A program made the position numbers and the translations under genes. This document shows positions 1-5,165 of a stretch of 5,657 bases of DNA, one piece after another. Position 1 is the stretch's first letter. Every line of letters starts with the position of its first letter. The notes under the pieces are model-generated. The model searched no databases. It worked only from the letters and a program-made list of their open reading frames with translations, and was not told where the DNA came from. The stretch is from assembly GCA_002731295.1 (NCBI GenBank), contig PCBE01000099.1, positions 3,072-8,728 on the forward strand. Reading direction: 5' to 3'. The stretch is from Acidiferrobacteraceae bacterium (GTDB lineage Bacteria; Pseudomonadota; Gammaproteobacteria; Arenicellales; UBA868).

Positions 1-1
1 C

Positions 2-151
2 GAGGTGTTGATTGGTGTCACCAGCCTCGATCTCCTGGCAGGTGCTCTTTTAGATTGTGTTCGGTTGGAAACGAATGGTGCTAAAGAGTTTATATTTCTC
101 AACCCGAATGATCCGCAATTTGTGCCGCCAGACGCAAGCGTCTGTGAGTAA
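2..151 (+). CDS. 3' end of an unidentified gene (partial, runs off left edge)
   Basis: Frame 2 is open from the window edge to a TAA at 149-151, giving the last 49 residues of a protein. The other two plus frames hit stops early in this stretch (frame 1 at 82-84, frame 3 at 9-11), and codon use and composition (hydrophobic and acidic residues mixed) look like normal coding sequence. I do not recognise the protein. The final part, with a GALLD segment followed by FIFLNPND and VPPDASV, loosely recalls the pattern of RCK_C/TrkA-C domains of potassium channels and transporters (G-A-x-L, then N-P-x-x-D, then a proline-rich turn). That is a weak resemblance only. It is followed by 62 bases before the kinase start, so co-transcription with the two-component pair is possible. 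It does not look like the missing membrane sensor of that kinase. Whether it is a real gene rests on roughly 50 open codons. Confidence 0.45.
   Translation, partial: EVLIGVTSLDLLAGALLDCVRLETNGAKEFIFLNPNDPQFVPPDASVCE
129..144. repeat. perfect 7-bp inverted repeat (CAGACGC-AA-GCGTCTG)
   Basis: CAGACGCAAGCGTCTG is a perfect inverted repeat with a 2-base centre. As RNA it would fold as a 6-bp stem closed over a CAAG tetraloop. It overlaps the last codons of the partial upstream gene. A run of five T's lies about ten bases further on (155-159), too far for a textbook intrinsic terminator. It may be a weak terminator, an operator or chance. Confidence 0.35.
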
Positions 152-162
152 TGGTTTTTGAA

Positions 163-172
163 GGCGTACGCC
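163..172. promoter_or_regulatory. 10-bp perfect palindrome upstream of the kinase gene
   Basis: GGCGTACGCC is a perfect palindrome in the short gap between the upstream partial gene (stop at 149-151) and the kinase start (TTG at 214). It is flanked by T-rich sequence on the left and AAAA on the right. Its position about 40 bases before the start would suit an operator. It does not match the TACYYMT heptamer known for NarL. No convincing -35/-10 pair with normal spacing was found here, so the function is only a guess. Confidence 0.25.
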
Positions 173-213
173 AAAAGGGCTGACTGTGTTCGCGACTGTA
201 AATAAGACGAGGT

Positions 214-1167
214 TTGTTGCAGAACCCACTCGACCGTATACTGAAAGGATCGCAGTCAACTGAGCGTTTTAAAGTTGATGGTACGGTGACCGACCACTGT
301 ACGATTGACGGAGTACTGCTATCCATGAAGGAGCCACTCGACAGTATTCGCTTGTGGGCGTCCGAGATACGCCAGGGGAATTTTTCTGCACGCCTACCGC
401 AAACATCGAAAATTGACGCCGAAGGGTTGACTGACGACATCAATCGGCTCGCAGAGTGGCTGGAATCATTAGCCGAAGACCAAGAAGCTCAGATCCTCGT
501 TCAGCAGAGTCAACTCGAACAGGAATCCGGTCGAGTGCTGCGATTTGAAGAGCGGACTCGGCTCGCCAATGAACTGCACGACTCGCTTGCTCAGACGCTG
601 GCTGGCCTGAAAATGCAGGTGCGGGTTTTGGATGACACACTTCGACAAGACAATGAGGCCGCGATATGGCAGGAAATGGAAAGAATTCAGGCAGCACTGG
701 ACGATGCCAATACCGAGTTGCGAGATCTGATTACCCATTTTCGTTCACCGATTGAGCGACAGGGAATCATTCCGGCCATAGAAAAATTAGTCTCTCGGTT
801 TCGTCTGCAGATGTCGACCGATGTCGTTCTACAGAATGAGTGGCCAGAGTCAGTTTTTGACAGAGAACTGGAATCTCAGGTACTGCGCATTGTGCAGGAA
901 TCTTTACACAATGCGCGAAAACACAGTCAAGCCAACCTCGTCAGGGTGCTGCTGACTCACGGTGAAGTGCATCGATACCGTGTTGTTGTTGAAGATGATG
1001 GCGTTGGGTTTTCGACCGATAACGTGCCCGCTGATGGTTCGGGGCATTTTGGCCTCTCCATTATGCGTGAACGTGCAGAAGCGATCGACGCCGACTTAAG
1101 AATTGAAAGTGAAAACAACGAAGGAACCCAGGTGATACTGGAATTCAACGGCCAGGGATGTGACTGA
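214..1167 (+). CDS. NarX-like histidine kinase (HisKA_3 family) without membrane sensor
   Basis: Sensor kinase that should autophosphorylate a histidine and pass the phosphate to the response regulator encoded next. Residues 40-88 look like a HAMP domain (P-L-D-S-I at 41-45, GNFSARLP at 55-62, then an INRLAEWLESL helix). A coiled-coil linker runs to about 115, and the dimerisation helix carries the H-box ELHDSLAQT with His122. The ATPase part has an N-box (ESLHNARKHS, Asn233), G1 box (EDDGVGF, 260-266) and G2 box (GHFGLSIMRERA, 277-288). The ERTRLANELHDS and LKMQV segments resemble E. coli NarX closely. There is no transmembrane segment and no periplasmic nitrate-sensing domain, so the protein appears cytoplasmic. 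In-frame stops at 145-147, 181-183 and 196-198 block any longer reading. The TTG start at 214 (or 217), after a weak GACGAGG, is the longest option. ATG at 325, just before the HAMP region with GGAG 11 bases upstream, would give 280 residues and is a real alternative. Confidence 0.9.
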   Translation: MLQNPLDRILKGSQSTERFKVDGTVTDHCTIDGVLLSMKEPLDSIRLWASEIRQGNFSARLPQTSKIDAEGLTDDINRLAEWLESLAEDQEAQILVQQSQLEQESGRVLRFEERTRLANELHDSLAQTLAGLKMQVRVLDDTLRQDNEAAIWQEMERIQAALDDANTELRDLITHFRSPIERQGIIPAIEKLVSRFRLQMSTDVVLQNEWPESVFDRELESQVLRIVQESLHNARKHSQANLVRVLLTHGEVHRYRVVVEDDGVGFSTDNVPADGSGHFGLSIMRERAEAIDADLRIESENNEGTQVILEFNGQGCD

Positions 1168-1195
1168 AAGGCCTGATCGTAGACTAGACGGAAAG

Positions 1196-1861
1196 ATGAA
1201 AGCATTACTTATCGATGATCATGCGCTGTTCCGAGCAGGGCTCAGTGGTTTGCTTGAACGTCGTGGAATTGAAGTCGTGGCATCTGTAGGCAGTGGAGAG
1301 GAAGGGATTGGCACCCTGGAGACATTCTCACCAGATATTATTTTGCTGGATTTGCGCATGCCTGAGAAAAGTGGTCTCGATGTACTTGACGCGTTGCCTA
1401 CTGAACAATCCGACGTGCCAGTCGTGATATTGACGACCAGTGCGGATGAGAATGATCTAGCTAACGCGCTGCGCAAGGGTGCTCGTGGTTACCTGATGAA
1501 GGATATGGAGCCAGACGATCTGGTGGTCGCTTTACAGGAGATCAAAGCGGGAAAAACTGTGGTGGCGCCAGGACTGACTGGTGTGCTGGCAGATCTCGTA
1601 AAAAACGATGGTCGCCAACCCAGCAAGGATTCAAGTGGACCGTTTACTGAACTGACACCCCGAGAACGGGAGATTCTGGGTCATCTCGCGGAAGGCCAGA
1701 GCAATAAAGTTATCGCTCGACATCTGGAAATCTCAGATGGCACAGTCAAGTTGCACGTTAAGGCGATACTGCGAAAACTGGAAGTACATTCACGCGTTGA
1801 GGCCGCTGTTATGGCTGTCGAACATGGTATCCGGCGCCGTGTTGACCGGCAGCAGAACTGA
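1196..1861 (+). CDS. NarL/FixJ-family response regulator (NarL-like)
   Basis: Transcription factor activated by phosphorylation, almost certainly by the kinase just upstream. Counting from ATG 1196 (221 residues), the receiver domain covers about 1-118. It has the acidic pair Asp7-Asp8 (LLIDDHALF), phospho-acceptor Asp52 (LLDLRMP), a threonine at 80/81 (VVILTTS) and Lys102 (GYLMKDMEP). A linker follows, then a LuxR/GerE helix-turn-helix at about 151-213, beginning LTPREREIL. The recognition helix (DGTVKLHVKAILRKL) keeps the Lys/Val/Lys pattern that E. coli NarL uses for DNA contact, and KDMEP and SRVEAAV are also NarL-like. Regulated genes may therefore include respiratory ones, but this is inference. 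The frame also opens at GTG 1160, overlapping the kinase stop by 8 bases and adding MTERPDRRLDGK. I prefer ATG 1196 because the family starts just before the first receiver strand, although neither start has a well-spaced ribosome site. The overlap or short gap indicates one operon with the kinase. Confidence 0.93.
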   Translation: MKALLIDDHALFRAGLSGLLERRGIEVVASVGSGEEGIGTLETFSPDIILLDLRMPEKSGLDVLDALPTEQSDVPVVILTTSADENDLANALRKGARGYLMKDMEPDDLVVALQEIKAGKTVVAPGLTGVLADLVKNDGRQPSKDSSGPFTELTPREREILGHLAEGQSNKVIARHLEISDGTVKLHVKAILRKLEVHSRVEAAVMAVEHGIRRRVDRQQN

Positions 1862-1904
1862 TGGTGATCTGTTGAGGTTTTAATACTCGAGAAACTGCGT
1901 GCAG
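1862..1904. other. 43-base convergent gap without a clear terminator
   Basis: This gap separates the stop of the response regulator (TGA 1859-1861, plus strand) from the stop of the S24-like gene (TAG at 1907-1905, minus strand). The best structure is a weak 5-bp stem, TTGAG at 1872-1876 with CTCGA at 1886-1890, including a G-T pair and a 9-base loop. No GC-rich stem followed by a T-run was found for either direction. The two operons therefore may terminate by Rho or read into each other. Confidence 0.5.
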
Positions 1905-2213
1905 CTACAAGTAGGATCGCCGATCAGCACGGCGGCGGCCCGCACGCTGAATAACAATACCGCGGATGTTTTCTGGACCGTCTATCTTGAGGTGTGGGTA
2001 TTTAGAATTGAGGGGTTCAAGGTACCATTTGCCAGCTGTGAGACGCAGCTGCCTGAGAATAGTCTCACCCTTGTAGTCAGCAATTACATAGCAACCGTCA
2101 TGTACGGCGCCACCTGGTTCTGACACCACCACGCAACCGTCAGGGAACTCAGGTGCCATGCTGTCGCCGAGCACCTGCAGCGCATAGGGCTCACTGCTGG
2201 CACAATTGCTCAT
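1905..2213 (-). CDS. S24/LexA-peptidase-like single-domain protein, catalytic Lys replaced by Arg
   Basis: A 102-residue protein made almost entirely of the LexA/UmuD' C-terminal fold. Visible signatures are VLGDSMAPEF with the expected nucleophile Ser18, PDGCVVV (24-30) for the following strand, a DGCYVIADYKGE strand pair (39-50), TILRQL (51-56) and the YLEPLN segment (64-69). In LexA the strand equivalent to TILRQL carries the general-base lysine (VTVKRL); here that position is Arg54 (codon AGG). Classic Ser-Lys self-cleavage is therefore doubtful. There is no helix-turn-helix: only 17 residues precede the serine, so there is no repressor domain or cleavage site to cut. The C-terminus (AGRRRADRRS) is strongly basic. 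Its ATG overlaps the Enzyme I stop codon (ATGA at 2213-2210) and no Shine-Dalgarno sequence is visible, so translation is probably coupled to EI. An overlapping 74-residue plus-strand reading has no recognisable features and was not chosen. The fold call is firm; the role is unknown. Confidence 0.8.
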   Translation of the reverse strand: MSNCASSEPYALQVLGDSMAPEFPDGCVVVSEPGGAVHDGCYVIADYKGETILRQLRLTAGKWYLEPLNSKYPHLKIDGPENIRGIVIQRAGRRRADRRSYL

Positions 2214-3958
2214 ACTGGCTTGTGTAGAGTGTGATTGAGCTGTTCGACCATGTGTCGTAATGATTCCTTGTCTAGACAGTCCAGGGTCTGACGGGAGAAG
2301 TTTTCGAGCTCATCAATACGGCTCTCTAATATCCGTTGTTTGATGTCCGGCAGACTGGATGCCTCCATGCTGAACTCGCGCAGACCCAGACCCAGCAGCA
2401 GTCGGGTGAAGACGGGGTCCCCTGCCATTTCACCGCACATCGCCACGGGAATTCCAGATCGGTTTCCTGCCTCTATGACCTGATGGATGAGTCGCAAGAC
2501 CGATGGGTGTAGCGGATCGTACAAATAGTTGACCTCGTCATCTATTCTGTCGATAGCCAGTGTGTACTGGATCAAATCATTGGTCCCTATAGACAGAAAC
2601 TTAAGCTTCCGGGCAAACAGATCGGCAGCGACTGCAGCTGCGGGTACTTCGATCATGCCGCCGATGGGAACGTTTGGATTGAACACTTTACCTTCTTTCT
2701 CCAGCTCCCGGCAGGTTTCGCGGACCAGTTCCAGAGCCTGATCAAGTTCGTCAAGGCTGGAAATCATAGGGATCATGATTCTAGCGTCACCGCGCGAGGC
2801 AGCACGAAAGATTGCACGTAACTGGGGTTTGAATAAAGTCGGTTCGTTGAGACACAGGCGTATTGCCCTAAGACCCAGCGCAGGATTAATCGTTTTTTCA
2901 CCATCGGCACGGCCACCATCCACCTGCTTGTCAGCACCGAGATCCAGAGTCCGTATGGTGACTGTCCCCGATACTGAATCAAGAACCTGGCAATAAGCTT
3001 TGTACTGTTCATCTTCAGTTGGTGGTTCGGCGCGGTTCATGAACAGAAACTCAGTGCGATAAAGGCCGACACCTTCTGCCCCAACCGATGCTAAACCAGG
3101 CAGATCTTCAGGAAATTCGATGTTGGCCAGAAGCTTCACGTTAATGCCGTCCTGCGTGACAGCTGGCCGGTCACTCAGGAGGGCAAGCTTTGCCGTATGT
3201 TGGGCATGTACCTTCTGACGCTGGCGGAACTTGACCAGCATGTCTTCGTCTGGTGCGACGATGACCGTGTCGTTAGCCGCGTCAATGACCAGCAGGTCAT
3301 CGTTCCGGATATAACGAATTGCGCTGTGTAAGCCGACCACGGCAGGTATATGTAGACTGCGAGCGAGGATGGCCGTGTGTGAAATAGGTCCACCTAGGCT
3401 GGTGATGAAAGCACGGACACCCCGCTGATGCAAGGATACAGTCTCTGCAGGTGTCAGATCATTTGTAACGATAATCTGGTCATCAAGACGCGAGTTCAGT
3501 TGCGTGGGTTCGGAAAGCACCGGCCCAAGCAACTCGATCATCACTCGATCTACGACTTGATGTACGTCGTTTTTCTTGCTTCTTAGGTAAGGGTCTTCGA
3601 TCTGGTCGAAGAACGCGACCAGCGTGTCAGCGTGTGTTTTTAGTGCACTTTCAGCATTTTTCTGGTCTCGTCGTATCGACGCCACGGGCTGTTCCGAAAT
3701 CACCGGGTCATCAAGCATCAGTAGATGGACCTCAATAAACGCAAGTGTTTCCGGTGGCGCATCGAGAGGTATGGTATTTTGTAGCTCGTGCAGTTTTGCT
3801 TTGACGTTAGCCAGAGCCGTTCTGAATCGGTTGATCTCGGTGTCTACGGACTCCTGGGAGATACTGTAGTCAGGGGTCGTCCGTTTCCAGCGTTCAAGTA
3901 CGACAGCACGACCGAAGGTCAGCCCATTTCCAACGCCGGAACCATTAAGCGATAACAC
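2210..3958 (-). CDS. ptsI: PTS Enzyme I (phosphoenolpyruvate-protein phosphotransferase), PtsI-type without GAF domain
   Basis: Cytoplasmic enzyme that takes phosphate from phosphoenolpyruvate and transfers it to HPr-type proteins, here presumably the adjacent Npr. At 582 residues it matches the PtsI length (E. coli 575) and lacks the N-terminal GAF domain of E. coli PtsP. The N-terminal HPr-binding and swivel region (about 1-230) carries the active-site His194 in GGPISHTAILARS. The PEP-binding barrel has Arg301 (GLYRTEF), Arg337 (IRTLDLGADK), NPALGLRAIR (358-367), Glu436 (GGMIEVP), GTNDLIQYTLAIDR (458-471) and the proton-donor Cys508 (AMCGEMAGDP). All key residues are present, so it should be active. 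Translation starts at GTG 3958, overlapping the npr stop by one base (TAGTG), with a GGAG ten bases upstream. The stop overlaps the next gene (ATGA). Automated pipelines often label this family ptsP; because the GAF domain is missing I use ptsI. No sugar-specific EII gene is nearby, so it most likely feeds the Ntr branch. Confidence 0.95.
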   Translation of the reverse strand: MLSLNGSGVGNGLTFGRAVVLERWKRTTPDYSISQESVDTEINRFRTALANVKAKLHELQNTIPLDAPPETLAFIEVHLLMLDDPVISEQPVASIRRDQKNAESALKTHADTLVAFFDQIEDPYLRSKKNDVHQVVDRVMIELLGPVLSEPTQLNSRLDDQIIVTNDLTPAETVSLHQRGVRAFITSLGGPISHTAILARSLHIPAVVGLHSAIRYIRNDDLLVIDAANDTVIVAPDEDMLVKFRQRQKVHAQHTAKLALLSDRPAVTQDGINVKLLANIEFPEDLPGLASVGAEGVGLYRTEFLFMNRAEPPTEDEQYKAYCQVLDSVSGTVTIRTLDLGADKQVDGGRADGEKTINPALGLRAIRLCLNEPTLFKPQLRAIFRAASRGDARIMIPMISSLDELDQALELVRETCRELEKEGKVFNPNVPIGGMIEVPAAAVAADLFARKLKFLSIGTNDLIQYTLAIDRIDDEVNYLYDPLHPSVLRLIHQVIEAGNRSGIPVAMCGEMAGDPVFTRLLLGLGLREFSMEASSLPDIKQRILESRIDELENFSRQTLDCLDKESLRHMVEQLNHTLHKPV

Positions 3959-4230
3959 TACTCATCTTCTCCGAAGCGGTTCGCAAAAAGTGCTTTGATC
4001 TGATTAATAGCAGTCTGGGCATCGTCACCATCGGCGGTCACGCAAATGTGAGTGCCCTGGGTCACTGCCAGCATCATGAGTCCCACAATGCTCTTACCGT
4101 CGCACACATGATCTCCCGCCCGTACCTCAACCTGGGCGTCAAATTCTGCAGTGGTCTTAACCAGACGGGCACAGGCGCGGGCATGGAGGCCCAGACGGTT
4201 AATCACCTCGACGTTCTGTGAAACTTTCAC
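3958..4230 (-). CDS. npr: HPr-like phosphocarrier NPr (PtsO)
   Basis: Small phosphocarrier (90 residues, normal for the family) that shuttles phosphate from Enzyme I to EIIA-Ntr. The active site is His16 in NRLGLHARACARLV. The segment DGKSIVGLMMLAV contains Ser47, the position that HPr kinase phosphorylates in HPr of other bacteria, and the following hydrophobic helix that binds EI and EIIA is intact. The start is GTG at 4230, one base after the rapZ stop (TGA-C-GTG). No Shine-Dalgarno sequence is visible in the preceding twenty bases, so translation probably depends on ribosomes finishing rapZ. Its TAG stop shares one base with the GTG start of Enzyme I. The combination with ptsN and rapZ marks it as the nitrogen-PTS paralogue. 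If the organism has no separate sugar PTS, it would be the only HPr. Confidence 0.93.
   Translation of the reverse strand: MKVSQNVEVINRLGLHARACARLVKTTAEFDAQVEVRAGDHVCDGKSIVGLMMLAVTQGTHICVTADGDDAQTAINQIKALFANRFGEDE
3969..3972 (-). promoter_or_regulatory. ribosome binding site of Enzyme I inside npr
   Basis: On the minus strand GGAG lies ten bases before the GTG start at 3958, within the last codons of npr. It supports this GTG as the real start. It is the clearest Shine-Dalgarno match seen among the minus-strand genes here. Confidence 0.5.
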
Positions 4231-4231
4231 G

Positions 4232-5104
4232 TCAGGTTGGCAGTGAATTCACGTTGAGATCGCGGTGGGCGACCTGAACAGGGGCATCTCGGTACTGAAA
4301 ATACTCGACAAGCCGCTGCGCGACATAGACAGATCTATGCTGCCCGCCGGTGCAGCCTAAAGCGACTGTCAGGTAACTTCGGCTTTCTTTATCATAATGC
4401 GGCAGCCAGTGATCAAGAAAGCTACTGATCTGGTTGACCAGTTCTCGTGCTGCGCCATCAGTTTCGAGAAAGTCAATTACTGTATTATCCAGGCCTGTCA
4501 TGTCACGAAGTTCGGTTTCCCAGTAGGGGTTGGGCAAACAACGAACGTCAAAGATATAGTCGGCATCTGAAGGGGTTCCATGTTTGAACCCGAATGACTT
4601 GAAGACAAGAGTTGTTCCGCTTTGATTCTGTCCACTGACAAACTGACGGATCATCGCGCGTAGTTCGTAAGGGCTGGTAGAAGTGGTGTCTATACGGCGA
4701 TCTGCATCTTGTTCCAGCGGCGATAGCAGTCGCCTTTCTTCAATGATTCCGTCGATCAAGGTCGTTGTGTCATTGGTCAAAGGATGTCGACGGCGGGTCT
4801 CACTGTATCGTCTGACTAGAGTCTCGTCATCGGAAATCAGAAAGATGATTCGAACGGCGAGCCCGGCATTGCGCAAATGTCCTAGACTCGAAGGAACAGC
4901 CTGAAGAAACTGTCGGTTGCGTGAATCAATACTGACAGCAGCTCGGTCAGAAAGGCCTTCAGTGTTTTGTCCCAGATAATCGGACAGCTGTGGCAATAGC
5001 ACAGCAGGCAGATTATCGATGCAGTAATAGCCTAGATCCTCCAGAGCGTGCAGCGCAATGCTCTTTCCGGATCCGGACATACCGCTGACTATAATGAAAT
5101 CCAT
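4232..5104 (-). CDS. rapZ: RapZ-family nucleotide-binding protein (YvcJ/YhbJ)
   Basis: P-loop ATPase/GTPase of the RapZ family, 290 residues (E. coli 284). In E. coli RapZ controls glucosamine-6-phosphate synthase by binding the small RNAs GlmY and GlmZ and presenting GlmZ to RNase E. The Walker A motif GMSGSGKS is at 8-15, followed by the family signature YYCIDNLP (27-34) and ETRRRHPL (102-109). The C-terminal domain has FKSFGFKHG (168-176), DADYIFDVRCLPNP (180-193) and the GCTGGQHRS loop (250-258, Cys251, His256, Arg257), where E. coli has Lys instead of Gln255. The E. coli protein ends in a basic HRTLEKRKP tail needed for RNA binding. This one ends HRDLNVNSLPT, without that basic cluster, so the enteric RNA-binding mode is doubtful. 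ATG 5104 is followed immediately by the conserved N-terminus. The stop lies one base before npr, and ptsN lies 61 bases upstream. Confidence 0.95.
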   Translation of the reverse strand: MDFIIVSGMSGSGKSIALHALEDLGYYCIDNLPAVLLPQLSDYLGQNTEGLSDRAAVSIDSRNRQFLQAVPSSLGHLRNAGLAVRIIFLISDDETLVRRYSETRRRHPLTNDTTTLIDGIIEERRLLSPLEQDADRRIDTTSTSPYELRAMIRQFVSGQNQSGTTLVFKSFGFKHGTPSDADYIFDVRCLPNPYWETELRDMTGLDNTVIDFLETDGAARELVNQISSFLDHWLPHYDKESRSYLTVALGCTGGQHRSVYVAQRLVEYFQYRDAPVQVAHRDLNVNSLPT

Positions 5105-5165
5105 CGTGTTGGCTGTTGGTTAGTTGTTTTGATCGCTGGAACTCTGACGTGCCCCCCGTGTGATG
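5105..5165 (-). promoter_or_regulatory. ptsN-rapZ gap with AAC-rich leader and no Shine-Dalgarno
   Basis: Read on the minus strand, the 26 bases before the rapZ ATG (5130-5105) contain five AAC triplets and only two G's, neither in a purine-rich Shine-Dalgarno context. Repeated A-R-N triplets are the known binding preference of the Hfq distal face. Further upstream is a six-G run (5157-5152) flanked by CAC on both sides. The gap is the only sizeable one in an otherwise packed operon and could hold a regulatory site or internal promoter, though no clear -10/-35 pair was found. Confidence 0.35.

Noticed and set aside
1..213. Idea that the upstream open frame is the missing membrane sensor of the kinase, joined by a frameshift
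   Set aside because: The 49 visible residues contain no HAMP-adjacent membrane helix, and the HAMP region begins only after position 330 with about 180 bases of unrelated sequence between.
99..443. Minus-strand reading of 114 residues across the kinase start
   Set aside because: No motif, overlaps the HAMP-coding region of a well-supported gene and lacks a gene-like context.
469..738. Minus-strand readings of 85-89 residues opposite the kinase core
   Set aside because: Antisense to conserved HisKA_3 sequence; composition looks like a shadow frame.
1915..1925. Palindrome-like GATCGCCGATC near the end of the S24-like gene
   Set aside because: Explained by Arg/Asp codons of the basic tail; short and without supporting context.
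1899..2123. Plus-strand reading of 74 residues opposite the S24-like gene
   Set aside because: No recognisable domain; the minus-strand frame has clear S24 motifs and an ATGA junction with EI.
2773..3012. Open readings on both strands inside the Enzyme I gene
   Set aside because: Fully inside the conserved PEP-binding barrel coding region and without motifs of their own.
5152..5157. Six-C run in the ptsN-rapZ gap as a phase-variation tract
   Set aside because: Too short to be a convincing slippage tract and not placed within a promoter spacer that I can identify.
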